Shown in pieces: positions 17,321 through 25,942 of a stretch of 64,000 bases of DNA. Source of the DNA: Chitinophaga deserti (lineage in GTDB: Bacteria; Bacteroidota; Bacteroidia; Chitinophagales; Chitinophagaceae); the NCBI RefSeq assembly GCF_003149455.1, contig NZ_QFFK01000003.1, positions 62,001 through 126,000 of the forward strand, written 5' to 3'. The first letter of the stretch is position 1; every line of letters starts with the position of its first letter. The notes under the pieces were generated by a model. It ran no database searches, had not been told where the DNA came from, and saw only the letters and a list, made by a program, of their open reading frames with translations. Made by a program: the position numbers and the translations under genes.

Positions 17321-18187
17321 TTATGGTTTATAAGTGAAGTACTGAACGGTCATGCCACCAACGATACCCAGTCCGTTACGGATATTGCTGTGCACCGTTA
17401 CTTTCTCCCCGATATCATCGCCCCGCCTGTTACGCTGTAACTGGGCAGAGCGAAAATATTGATAAGCATCCCGTGTAAGCTGGGATACTTCCAGGTAAAA
17501 TTCATCTGCATAGCTGAGGCTTTGTGTTCTGAAATGGTAAAGCGGGCTGCGGCCGTTGAAGAGCGCATCATCCAACAGCACTTCATCTACCCCGTCATCA
17601 CCAAACAGTTCCCAGTTTTCCGTACCGTCATCTTCCAGTCTTACCGGGGTAGTTCCTGTATAAGTATGCCCGTTATAGGTGGTTTTGTAAAACAATCTTA
17701 CACGATAATAATTTCGTTCTGCACCATCATCGAACACCCGGAATTTAATACTGTAGTTAGATACATAATTGCCAATCATAATGGGTGAAAAGCCTGCCTC
17801 TATCCGGGGTACGGGAGGAGGAATAACATCTTCCCCCTCAGCCAAGGGAAAACCGGGTATTTCAGCGGTTACGCGGTAACGGGTACCCCGGCTCAGCTTT
17901 CCCTGGCTGAAGAAAGTTATCACATTGTGCGCTGTCTGCCGGGGCTGTAGAGTTTCCTGGTAAACACCGTCTGCATACAGTTTCACCGTGGCATCTCCCC
18001 GGTGGTATACTCTATATTCCTCTGCAGCGGAGCTGTGGCTGACGGTAACTTTCAGCAGGCTGTCGTGCTGAATGAAGGTATTTATGACGGGTTTCGTATA
18101 TCCTCCCGGCCAGTCGAGTTCATACGTTTTATAACAACCGGCCACGGCAAATGCTGCCAGTATGTAAAGGAGATATGTTTTCTTCAT
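17321..18187 (-). CDS. DUF4249 family lipoprotein
   Basis: The start at 18187 (MKKTYLLYILAAFAVAGC) gives a clear lipoprotein signal with lipobox VAGC; upstream in-frame starts overlap the receptor stop. The product is about 288 residues and beta-rich, with an Ig-like N-terminal strand pattern (KPVINTFIQHDSLLKVTVSHS) typical of DUF4249 proteins. These occur almost exclusively directly downstream of STN-containing TonB receptors, as here (5 bp gap). A role as surface or periplasmic partner of the receptor is likely; the mechanism is unknown. Confidence 0.8.
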   Translation of the reverse strand: MKKTYLLYILAAFAVAGCYKTYELDWPGGYTKPVINTFIQHDSLLKVTVSHSSAAEEYRVYHRGDATVKLYADGVYQETLQPRQTAHNVITFFSQGKLSRGTRYRVTAEIPGFPLAEGEDVIPPPVPRIEAGFSPIMIGNYVSNYSIKFRVFDDGAERNYYRVRLFYKTTYNGHTYTGTTPVRLEDDGTENWELFGDDGVDEVLLDDALFNGRSPLYHFRTQSLSYADEFYLEVSQLTRDAYQYFRSAQLQRNRRGDDIGEKVTVHSNIRNGLGIVGGMTVQYFTYKP

Positions 18188-18192
18188 AATCA

Positions 18193-20784
18193 TTACCATT
18201 TAAGTTGATAGGAAATGCTGGGTAGTATAGGCATGAAATTAACAGACCTTACACCCAGCTTACCCGGTGTAACATCGCGCCAGTTCTGTACCACAAATGA
18301 GGGATTAAATCGGTTGTATGCGTTCAGGAGACTTACGTTCCATGTACGCGTCATGCCGTTCTTTTTATGTTTGATGAAGTTAACGCCAAGGTCGAGGCGG
18401 TGATACGGCACCAGCCGGATGTTGTTACGCCCTGCGAATTGTTCCACTCCGCCAAATCCCGGCATTTCAGCCTGTTCGTAACGCCCTACGGCAACGGTGA
18501 ATGGTGCGGCGCTCTGATACATCCAGCTGCCGGTGAGCTCGATACCTTTCGTGAGCTTATACGACAGTAATATGTGCAGATCATGTCTTCGGTCGTATTT
18601 GTAGGGGAAAGGCTGCCCGTTACTTACCTCATCTATCTGACGGTTAGACCACGAGAGGGTGTAACCGATCCACCCGGTTAAGCGGCCCGTTGATTTACGG
18701 AGCAGTAATTCCATCCCGTAAGCTTCTCCCTTTCCAGCTGCCACATGTTCCTGCCAGCCGTCAGACAATCCGGTGGTGAGGTAACCCGCACCATCTTTAT
18801 ACTCGATGATGTTGCGCATGTTTTTATAATACCCTTCCGCGGTGAATTCAAACTTCCCCTTCCAGAGGTTCTTCGCCACACCCAGTGCAAACTGATCCGC
18901 CTGCTGCGGGCGTATCCTCGATGTGGCAGGCACCCAAAGATCAGTGGGCAGCGACAGGGTATTGTTGGCCAGCAGGTGAATGTATTGCGTCATACGCGAC
19001 CAGGATGCTTTCAGCGCCCAGTTACCCGGCAGCAGGTAGCGCATACTGGTACGGGGCTGCAGCGACTGGTAGAACCGGCCCTGTACCGCAAAAGCGCCCC
19101 AGTGGAGACCGATATTGGCTTTAAAGCGGGGGCTGATCTCCCAGTCGTCTTCCGCATATACATCCAGCTCCGTTCCTTTGATACGTTGGCTGGAATTGGT
19201 GGAGTCCATCACTACCTCACCATTTTCGGTTTGCTTCTGGGAAACTATACCGGGCGTAAAAATGCGGTACATGGAAGAAGCCCCGAAGCGGATGGTGTGC
19301 GCGGGGTTGGGCCTGTAATCGAAATCGATCTTACCGCCATAATCTTCGATCCCTGATTGCAGCATTTGCCGGTTAGAGTTGATTTCGTCTTTAAATTTAT
19401 CTTCCAGATAATTGTTGATCTTCAACCGGTAGCGGGAGCCAATAAGCATGGCATTGGAAAAGAGTTTCGGGGAATATACATGGCTCCATCGCAACGTGCC
19501 GGTATGGTTTCCCCAGCCTATATTGGCATCAGTAATGGCATAATCGTTGGGCGCATTCTCATCTTTTACATCCCTGTATTTGAAGCGCATATGATCGCGC
19601 CCGCTGTACACACTAAAGTAGAGCTGATCCTTTTCGGAAATACGGTGGTGCAGCTTGGCATTGATGTCATAGAAGTTGAGCATGAACTTCTCCGGCGCCT
19701 TCTCCCCTTTTTTAACGAATGGCGTGGCAATGAGATCGGGGTAAGAGCGGCGGGCTGATATGATGAAAGAGGTTTTGTCTTTTTTCAGCGGTCCTTCTAC
19801 AGACAGCGAAGCCGCCAGCAGTCCAATGCTGGCTTCCCCATGCATTTTCTGCAGGTTGCCATCTTTGGTGGTAATATCAACAACGGATGAAAGGCGGCCG
19901 CCATAACGTGCAGGGAAAGCGCCTTTGTAGAGGGTCACATCTTTTAACGCTGCGGTATTGAAGGTAGAGAAAATACCCATGAGGTGCATGGGATTGTACA
20001 GCGGCGCACCATCCAGCAGGATGAGGTTCTGATCGGGCGTACCGCCTCTTACCAGCAGGGCGCTGGTGCCTTCAGTGCCCTGTTTTACCCCGGGCAGCAT
20101 CTGCAATGTTTTGAACAGGTCTTTTTCTCCCAGTATTCGGGGTGTGGAGCCTACCATGGCGATGGGTATGGTGATACGGCTCATCTGTGAGCTTTGCTCA
20201 ACAGATTCATTTTTAGCTCCCTTTACTGTTATTTCTCCCAACGTCTGGCTCATGGGTTCCAATGCGAAATTGAGGCGCGTATCGGGCTGCAAAAGCAGCG
20301 TGGTATCGAGCCGGCGGTAACCCATGAACTGTATCTGCAGGCGAAGGGAATCTGCAGGCAGGGTAAGACTGTAATACCCGAAAGTATTGGAAACAGTGCC
20401 CTGCCTGAAATCGGGTACTGCCATTACCACACCGGGCAGGCGCTCGCCGCTCACAGCGTCGGACACAAAGCCGCTGAGGGTTTTGGATACCGGGCGGGGA
20501 ATAATGAGCACGCTGTTCCCCTGCCGTTTAAACCCAAGTGCCGTGCCTGCCAGCAGGCTAGACAGCACCACATCAGGCTCTGCATCTTTGAAAGTACGTG
20601 CCGGTACTGTAATGCCCCTGGTGCGGGAGGTTTCGAAAGAGATATGCCAGCCGGTTTTAGCTTCCAGCTGGCGGAAGGCCGTGTCAAGCGTGGTACGTTG
20701 AAATGTGATGGTGATTCTCCCGGATTGCCGGGCCGAAAGGCCCAGGCAACACAGGATCAGCATACTGGTTAGGTAAATGCGCAT
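18193..20784 (-). CDS. STN-domain TonB-dependent receptor (FecA-like transducer)
   Basis: The start was moved to 20784 (MRIYLTSMLILCCLGLSARQ), where a signal peptide begins; about 863 residues. Domain order: STN/secretin-like signalling domain (ITFQRTTLDTAFRQLEAKTGWHISFE), carboxypeptidase-like regulatory domain (LSGFVSDAVSGERLPGVVMAV), plug (LLVRGGTPDQNLILLDGAPLYNPMH) and a 22-strand-type barrel with a C-terminal aromatic end (SYQLKW). The STN domain contacts a FecR-type anti-sigma protein, and genes for FecR and an ECF sigma factor lie directly upstream. Substrate not evident; siderophore or oligosaccharide uptake is possible. Confidence 0.9.
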   Translation of the reverse strand: MRIYLTSMLILCCLGLSARQSGRITITFQRTTLDTAFRQLEAKTGWHISFETSRTRGITVPARTFKDAEPDVVLSSLLAGTALGFKRQGNSVLIIPRPVSKTLSGFVSDAVSGERLPGVVMAVPDFRQGTVSNTFGYYSLTLPADSLRLQIQFMGYRRLDTTLLLQPDTRLNFALEPMSQTLGEITVKGAKNESVEQSSQMSRITIPIAMVGSTPRILGEKDLFKTLQMLPGVKQGTEGTSALLVRGGTPDQNLILLDGAPLYNPMHLMGIFSTFNTAALKDVTLYKGAFPARYGGRLSSVVDITTKDGNLQKMHGEASIGLLAASLSVEGPLKKDKTSFIISARRSYPDLIATPFVKKGEKAPEKFMLNFYDINAKLHHRISEKDQLYFSVYSGRDHMRFKYRDVKDENAPNDYAITDANIGWGNHTGTLRWSHVYSPKLFSNAMLIGSRYRLKINNYLEDKFKDEINSNRQMLQSGIEDYGGKIDFDYRPNPAHTIRFGASSMYRIFTPGIVSQKQTENGEVVMDSTNSSQRIKGTELDVYAEDDWEISPRFKANIGLHWGAFAVQGRFYQSLQPRTSMRYLLPGNWALKASWSRMTQYIHLLANNTLSLPTDLWVPATSRIRPQQADQFALGVAKNLWKGKFEFTAEGYYKNMRNIIEYKDGAGYLTTGLSDGWQEHVAAGKGEAYGMELLLRKSTGRLTGWIGYTLSWSNRQIDEVSNGQPFPYKYDRRHDLHILLSYKLTKGIELTGSWMYQSAAPFTVAVGRYEQAEMPGFGGVEQFAGRNNIRLVPYHRLDLGVNFIKHKKNGMTRTWNVSLLNAYNRFNPSFVVQNWRDVTPGKLGVRSVNFMPILPSISYQLKW

Positions 20785-20875
20785 GGTTCGCGTTTTGTGA
20801 ATATTGAGGCAATACATGGCCTGGCCGCAATGCAGCCGGAATGTTTTACCGGGTCGTTGAAAAATCGTTTGAAGG

Positions 20876-21811
20876 TTATGAAGTGAAAAATCTAACAGTA
20901 TCGCCGGATACTTCAAACTCCAGTCCGCCGAGCGTTTTCAGCAGGTGGAAGAATTCAATTGCCGTCAGTTCCCTGTCGATGAAAATATTGAATCGTACAT
21001 CTTTTAGTTCCTGCGCATCGTAAGCAACAGTGATTCCATATTTGTGTTTTATATAAGCCGCCAGGTAGGACATATCCGCGTCCCTGAGCGTATACTGTCC
21101 GTTCCGGAAATCAGGAGCGGGTTGCTGCTGCTTTATTCCCGGTGTACCAAGGATGTGGCTGATGCTTTCCTGCGCCCGCAATACTTCCACCACACCGGTA
21201 CTATCGCTCACCTGCACAGCGCCGGAAGTAACATGCACATCCGTTGCTGCCAGTTCTTTATAGGATGTAATGGTAAACACAGTACCCAGCACCTTCACTT
21301 CCACGCCCTTCGCGGTTACAACGGTAAATGGATGTTCGGTGGCTTTGCCAGTTTCGAAAATGACCTGTCCGTCGGGCAGTTCCACTTTCCTGTTGCCATC
21401 ATCAAACCCCTGCCGGTAACGGATCTTTGACCCGGGGGCGAGCCATGCACGGGAGCCGTCGGGGAAGTGAACGGTGCGGATGCTGTCACCCGCAGGGGCC
21501 ACTACTTCTACCATGGCTACGGGCGCAGGATGCTTACTATCCGGCAGCCACCATGTTCCAATGGCCAGCACCACTACTGCGGCGGCGGCGGTCCATTTCC
21601 ATAGCGTGCGTTCCCGGGCCGGGGGAGCCTGTTCTTCACCGATAGCGGCAAACACGGCGGCCTTCATTGCCATTCCGGTAGCAGCACTGGCAGTAAACGC
21701 ACCTTCCTGCCGGAAGGCATCGTACCAGCGGTGCAGCTCGTCCTTTTCTCCGGGCGTGCAGGTATTGGCGGCATATTTATCCAGGAGCTCCTGGATGCGG
21801 GGATCTTCCAT
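20876..21811 (-). CDS. FecR-type anti-sigma/signal-transducing membrane protein
   Basis: A 311-residue protein: an N-terminal cytoplasmic domain (IQELLDKYAANTCTPGEKDELHRWY), one transmembrane helix (WTAAAAVVVLAIGTWWL, about residues 87-104), the periplasmic FecR domain (IRTVHFPDGSRAWLAPGSKIRY to VHVTSGAVQVSD), and a C-terminal DUF4974-like region (DVRFNIFIDRELTAIEFFHLLKTL). It would hold the ECF sigma factor until the STN domain of the receptor signals. Its neighbours on both sides are the matching sigma factor and receptor. Confidence 0.92.
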   Translation of the reverse strand: MEDPRIQELLDKYAANTCTPGEKDELHRWYDAFRQEGAFTASAATGMAMKAAVFAAIGEEQAPPARERTLWKWTAAAAVVVLAIGTWWLPDSKHPAPVAMVEVVAPAGDSIRTVHFPDGSRAWLAPGSKIRYRQGFDDGNRKVELPDGQVIFETGKATEHPFTVVTAKGVEVKVLGTVFTITSYKELAATDVHVTSGAVQVSDSTGVVEVLRAQESISHILGTPGIKQQQPAPDFRNGQYTLRDADMSYLAAYIKHKYGITVAYDAQELKDVRFNIFIDRELTAIEFFHLLKTLGGLEFEVSGDTVRFFTS

Positions 21812-21867
21812 GTATTATCTCCTTGCTGATGTATAGACAGTGCCCGGTATGGGTTGGTACTATGCGG

Positions 21868-22440
21868 TTAGAAAAAAAACTTTGCCCAGTTGCCCAGCCC
21901 TTCCCGCATCTTCTTCAATGCCCCGGAAAGCTGGTTCTTAACGGTCTGGGGAGAGAGCTGCCTTTTCTCCGCTATCTCTGCCACACTGAGGCCATGTTCC
22001 CGGCTGTCGGTAAACACATCCCGCATGGCTGGGGGCAGCTGCGCCAGCTGTTGACGGTAGAGCGCTTCCAGTTCCCGCACTTCCACTGTTTCGGATGTAT
22101 CATGGTGTAACAAGGGAAGCTGCTCACCGGAAAGACGGGTGTATTTCTCCCTCGCGGCGGCGGATTGCAGATGATTGAGCACACGGCGGCGGATGGCCGA
22201 CTGAAAGTATGCCTTTACGGAAGAGGTGATAAGCAGTGTCTGGCGTTGCTGCCAGCAGTGAATGAAGGTTTCCTGCACAATGTCTTTAGCGGCATCTTCG
22301 TCGCGCAGGCGCCACCAGGCCGTTTCGTAAAGTGGTTGCCACAGGCGGTCGTACAGCGTGCTAAAGGCCTGCAGGTTGCCGGAGCGGCACAGGTCCCACA
22401 ATGCGGGATCGGTCAATTGCTGGTGATGTTCGGGGGGCAT
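21868..22440 (-). CDS. ECF sigma-70 factor
   Basis: A 190-residue protein with region 2 (FSTLYDRLWQPLYETAWWRL, DIVQETFIHCW) and region 4 (LPPAMRDVFTDSREHGLSVAEIAEKRQLSPQT in the HTH region). Size and motifs fit the FecI-like Bacteroidetes ECF class. It is first in the order sigma, FecR, STN receptor, DUF4249, and probably activates that cluster. Its start is 94 bp from, and divergent to, the helicase gene. Confidence 0.9.
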   Translation of the reverse strand: MPPEHHQQLTDPALWDLCRSGNLQAFSTLYDRLWQPLYETAWWRLRDEDAAKDIVQETFIHCWQQRQTLLITSSVKAYFQSAIRRRVLNHLQSAAAREKYTRLSGEQLPLLHHDTSETVEVRELEALYRQQLAQLPPAMRDVFTDSREHGLSVAEIAEKRQLSPQTVKNQLSGALKKMREGLGNWAKFFF

Positions 22441-22522
22441 ACGGCGTAAACAGTGGGCCGAAAATAAATAAAGAGATGTTAATATGATCTTAAAGGTTGA
22501 CGGGCAGCCGCCATGGAATGAT

Positions 22523-22530
22523 TACCTTTG
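22523..22530 (+). promoter_or_regulatory. -7 element TACCTTTG of the helicase gene
   Basis: TACCTTTG matches TAnnTTTG and ends 4 bases before the ATG at 22535. Transcription would start at or next to the start codon, which supports 22535 over the upstream ATG at 22484. Confidence 0.6.
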
Positions 22531-22534
22531 CCGG

Positions 22535-24439
22535 ATGGATTATTTCAACAGGCTCCGGCAGTTGTTACAGCAGGAAAAGTCGGAAGACAGGCAAAACTAC
22601 CGCAGGCAAACGGAAAGTGTATCAGTAGCGGAAAGACGTGGAAACGGCCTTGCCTGGTATCCCATCGCCATCCGCGGGTCTGAAATGAGCCGGGGCGATT
22701 ATCTCACCGTGGAAGTGGAGCGTACCACCCACCACGATGTGCCCCATCAGCTCCGTTTCGGTGCTTCCGCCGTGCTCTTTTCCCAGCACGATCCTAAGGA
22801 ACACCGTGTAGAAGGCACCATAGCCTGGCAAAGCGGTAACCGCCTTAAAATTACCCTCCGTACGGATGAACTCCCCGATTGGGCCGACGATGGCAAACTG
22901 GGCATCGATCTCCTGTTCGATGATACCAGCTACGAAGAAATGTTCGCCGCCCTGCAAAAGGCCTCCGCCCTCGCAGAAAAGCATACCGAAGGCCGGCTTG
23001 TACGTGTGCTTTCCGGAGCAGAGAAACCGGAATTCGACATACCGCATGCCCCCTTCACCTCCCCTGTTCTCAACCCTTCCCAGCAGGAAGCAGTCAATAA
23101 AATCCTCTCCGCCCGCGAAGTAGCCCTTGTACACGGACCTCCCGGCACCGGTAAAACCACCACTATCGTGCAGGCCATCAAAGCCCTGCTTTCGCATGAG
23201 GACAAGAAGATACTCGTGGTAGCGCCCAGCAATGCCGCGGTAGACCTCCTCAGTGAAAAGCTCGCGGCAGAAAAGCTCCGCGTTTTACGCGTAGGCAATC
23301 CTGTGAAGGTTTCCGAGAAACTGACAGACATTACCCTCGATGCGCAGGTCAGCAACCATGCCACCGTTAAAGATATCCGCCGCCTCCGTAAGCAGGCCAA
23401 CGAGTTCCGTGATATGGCGCATAAGTATAAACGCAACTTCGGGAAAGCTGAACGTGAGCAGCGCAAAGCTTTGTTCTCCGAAGCGCGCAAGATTATGCAA
23501 AATGTGGAGCAGCTGGAGCAATACATCGTTTCTGATGTACTCGAAAAAACTCAGGTGATTACCGCCACGCCCGTGGGTGCGCAGCACTATACCGTCCGCC
23601 ACCTGGAATACGATACAGTGGTGATCGATGAAGCCGGTCAGGCCCTGGAGCCAGCCTGCTGGATCGCTGCGCTGAAAGGGAAGAAAGTAGTACTTGCCGG
23701 CGACCATTGCCAGTTGCCGCCCACTATTAAATCTGCAGAAGCGGCGCGTGCCGGTCTTGCTGAAACACTGCTGGAAAAGATAGCTGCCACTCACCCGGAA
23801 TCGGTGGTGATGCTGGAAGAGCAATACCGTATGCACAACGCCATCATGGGTTATTCCTCCGCCGCGTTCTACGACAGCCGCCTGAAAGCGCATCCATCCG
23901 TAGCAGGGCATCTCCTTTTCGGGGAAGATGCGCCGCTCGCATTTGTAGATACCGCAGGCTGCGGCTTCGATGAAAAGGCGGAAGGCACCAGCACTTCCAA
24001 TCCTGAAGAAGCAGCTTTCCTCTTCCGCCATCTGGCAGGCTTTGTGGAAACACTGCAGCCGCATTACACACCGCAAAACTTCCCCACCATAGCGGTGATT
24101 GCACCTTATAAAGAACAGATAGGCCTGCTGCGCGATCAGCTTGCCCATCATCCCGATCTTAAAATCTATGGTGAACAGATAACAGTCAATACCATCGACA
24201 GCTTCCAGGGTCAGGAGCGCGACATTGTGTACATCAGCATGACGCGCAGCAACTCTGATAATAAGATCGGCTTCCTCTCAGATATACGGCGCATGAACGT
24301 AGCTATGACCCGTGCCCGCAAAAAACTGGTGGTGATCGGCGACAGCGCCACACTTTCCCGGCTCCCTTATTATGCAGGGTTTATTGCATATGCCGAAGCG
24401 AACGATGCGTATAAAAGTGCGTGGGAGTATATGGTATAG
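22535..24439 (+). CDS. SF1 DNA/RNA helicase, IGHMBP2/SMUBP-2-like
   Basis: With the start at 22535 the product is 634 residues. An N-terminal OB-like region (about 40-160) is followed by the SF1B helicase core: Walker A GPPGTGKTTT (about residue 200), Walker B VVIDEAGQALEP, motif III/IV LAGDHCQLPPT and EEQYRMH, and motifs V-VI TIDSFQGQERDIVYISMTRS and NVAMTRARKKLVVIGD. This is the Upf1-like family, unwinding RNA or DNA 5' to 3'. It is a single-gene unit with its own promoter, and no accessory domain points to a specific role. Confidence 0.9.
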   Translation: MDYFNRLRQLLQQEKSEDRQNYRRQTESVSVAERRGNGLAWYPIAIRGSEMSRGDYLTVEVERTTHHDVPHQLRFGASAVLFSQHDPKEHRVEGTIAWQSGNRLKITLRTDELPDWADDGKLGIDLLFDDTSYEEMFAALQKASALAEKHTEGRLVRVLSGAEKPEFDIPHAPFTSPVLNPSQQEAVNKILSAREVALVHGPPGTGKTTTIVQAIKALLSHEDKKILVVAPSNAAVDLLSEKLAAEKLRVLRVGNPVKVSEKLTDITLDAQVSNHATVKDIRRLRKQANEFRDMAHKYKRNFGKAEREQRKALFSEARKIMQNVEQLEQYIVSDVLEKTQVITATPVGAQHYTVRHLEYDTVVIDEAGQALEPACWIAALKGKKVVLAGDHCQLPPTIKSAEAARAGLAETLLEKIAATHPESVVMLEEQYRMHNAIMGYSSAAFYDSRLKAHPSVAGHLLFGEDAPLAFVDTAGCGFDEKAEGTSTSNPEEAAFLFRHLAGFVETLQPHYTPQNFPTIAVIAPYKEQIGLLRDQLAHHPDLKIYGEQITVNTIDSFQGQERDIVYISMTRSNSDNKIGFLSDIRRMNVAMTRARKKLVVIGDSATLSRLPYYAGFIAYAEANDAYKSAWEYMV

Positions 24440-24496
24440 ACAAACATATTAACCCTTAATAACTGTTCTTTCATCTTTTCCGGAAACAACCATTGT

Positions 24497-24991
24497 ATGT
24501 GCTGGACGGATGAATTTATCAGGGAGTTAATAACTTGTCCAAAAATGGTCACTAATCCGCCAAAAGAAACTACCAGAGCTTATGTAAATGCCGGGATGAA
24601 AAAAACCTTCGGGCTTTCTTCCATTGATGGCCATCATACTTTTACCGGCTTTATTATGCAAAATAAATTCTTTGCAGAAAATTTTTCCATTGGCTTAATA
24701 TATCAGACACATGTTGAAAAAGGCGGTATCGTTTTACTGAGATGTAATGGTAAACATGGCGGCACCAAACAATACCCGCATCATGCGGATTTCCATCTAC
24801 ATTATGCTACCGCAGAACGTATAGCAGCAGGCCAAAAAGCGGAAGGACATATTGAGATTTGTAATGCTTACGCCACACTGGAAGGTGCATTGGAATATTT
24901 TGTAGATTTGATAAATGTGTCACCGGGATCAAAGGATCTTTTGATTACTCCGAGAAAACATCAACTAGACATTTTTGATAATGAACTTTGA
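24497..24991 (+). CDS. uncharacterised protein paired with DUF1828 gene (possibly DUF6978-like)
   Basis: A 164-residue soluble protein. A conserved-looking core reads VLLRCNGKHGG, then HHADFHLHYATAERIAAG and YATLEGALEYFVDLINV; the clustered His residues may be structural or metal-binding. I recall similar sequences being labelled DUF6978, but cannot confirm it. Its last 11 bases overlap the start of the DUF1828 gene, so the two are translated together. The pair is AT-rich against GC-rich neighbours, suggesting horizontal acquisition. No signal peptide or membrane segment. Confidence 0.55.
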   Translation: MCWTDEFIRELITCPKMVTNPPKETTRAYVNAGMKKTFGLSSIDGHHTFTGFIMQNKFFAENFSIGLIYQTHVEKGGIVLLRCNGKHGGTKQYPHHADFHLHYATAERIAAGQKAEGHIEICNAYATLEGALEYFVDLINVSPGSKDLLITPRKHQLDIFDNEL

Positions 24992-25742
24992 ACAAATTAT
25001 TGACGCTGTCAGAATTGGGTTTAACAATCCGCTTTCCGTGCAGGAAAAAAGGAAAGGTATATACCAATTATTCATCCCTGTATTTCATGAAGACGGGGAT
25101 GCAATTGATTTGTTCTTCACAGAGAACAACGGAAAGTTCATACTATGTGATTTTGGCCTGACATTACAACGGCTTTCCTATTCATATGAAATAGATACGG
25201 ATAACAAAAATGCGATTCTCCATAAAATCATAACAGAAAACGGGTTAACTGAAGAAGAAGGAAATATCTGGCTGGAAACAACACCGGCCAGTGTATTTAA
25301 CGACATTATGCAAATCTCCCATGCATATGCCAAGATTGGCAGCATGCGGTATTTTAAACGGGAAGTTATCGAAAGCCTGTTCTTTGAAATGCTTGATGAT
25401 TATATCCTGTCTGACCTTTCCGCTTATAACCCTCAGAAAAAAGTATACCCAATCCCCAGCAGAGATGATCTGGAAGTTGATTATTCTTTTTCCCCGAACG
25501 GGCACCCTGTTTATTTATTCGCGGTAAAAGATTCGTCCAAGGCTCGGCTTGCCACTATCAGCTGCCTTGAGTTCCAGCGGGCCAATCTCAACTTCCGGGG
25601 TTGGATAGTTAACGAAGACTTTGAGAAACTAAGTAAAAAAGACCGCAGCCGTTTAACTAACGCCTGTGACAAACAGTTCACATCTTTCGAAGAATTCAAA
25701 AGCACTGCCAACATTTTCCTGCAAAGAGAAAAATCTGTTTAA
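24981..25742 (+). CDS. DUF1828 domain protein
   Basis: A 253-residue soluble protein; ATG 24981 is preferred to a TTG two codons earlier. The N-terminal half (IYQLFIPVFHEDGDAIDLFF, then GKFILCDFGLTLQRLSY) matches the DUF1828 pattern, and the C-terminal half (VYLFAVKDSSKARLATISCLEF, FRGWIVNEDFEKLS) resembles the adjoining DUF1829-type region. These domains occur in accessory islands of many bacteria; biochemical function is unknown to me. It forms an overlapping pair with the preceding gene, an arrangement common in defence or toxin-antitoxin modules. The role here is inference. Confidence 0.65.
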   Translation: MNFEQIIDAVRIGFNNPLSVQEKRKGIYQLFIPVFHEDGDAIDLFFTENNGKFILCDFGLTLQRLSYSYEIDTDNKNAILHKIITENGLTEEEGNIWLETTPASVFNDIMQISHAYAKIGSMRYFKREVIESLFFEMLDDYILSDLSAYNPQKKVYPIPSRDDLEVDYSFSPNGHPVYLFAVKDSSKARLATISCLEFQRANLNFRGWIVNEDFEKLSKKDRSRLTNACDKQFTSFEEFKSTANIFLQREKSV

Positions 25743-25756
25743 TCATAAATATGTAT

Positions 25757-25803
25757 AAAAAAATACCCGCCATGCTTCGGTTATGCACCTTAGCGTGGCG
25801 GGT
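25757..25803 (-). terminator. intrinsic terminator of the TonB receptor gene or small RNA
   Basis: ACCCGCCATGC (25765-25775) and GCGTGGCGGGT (25793-25803) form an 11-bp stem with one G-T type mismatch; the minus strand continues ATTTTTTTAT. Confidence 0.8.
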
Positions 25804-25866
25804 GGTATATATTGAGGCAGCCGAAGCTGCCGAAAGGAACCTGTGGGGATTGGCCCCAATCAAGTT
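25757..25866 (-). ncRNA. candidate structured small RNA
   Basis: On the minus strand three hairpins follow a promoter-like element: TGGGG/CCCCA (25858-25844), GGCAGC-UUCG-GCUGCC with an exceptionally stable UUCG tetraloop (25831-25816), and an 11-bp stem ACCCGCCACGC/GCATGGCGGGT (25803-25765) followed by ATTTTTTTAT. The likely transcript is about 110 nt. It lies between the ends of two convergent genes and contains no reading frame. It does not match the 5S, SRP, 6S, tmRNA or cobalamin consensus as I know them. The last hairpin may simply terminate the TonB receptor gene, so an independent RNA is a hypothesis. Confidence 0.4.
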
Positions 25867-25871
25867 CACTA

Positions 25872-25879
25872 CAAAGATA
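25872..25879 (-). promoter_or_regulatory. -7-like element TATCTTTG
   Basis: On the minus strand TATCTTTG fits TAnnTTTG and lies 64 bases beyond the stop of the receptor gene. A weak TTTA 22 bp upstream could be the -33 element. It would drive the candidate small RNA. Confidence 0.4.
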
Positions 25880-25942
25880 ATCCTGTGTTTCTTTCCGGGC
25901 GTAAATGCCGTGTTAAATTTAAGCCCAACTTATCCACCAGCA

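Noticed and set aside
25757..25880. Cobalamin riboswitch or SRP/6S RNA in the gap downstream of the TonB receptor
   Set aside because: The element lies downstream of the receptor gene, and the cobalamin box and SRP domain IV consensus are not present as I know them.
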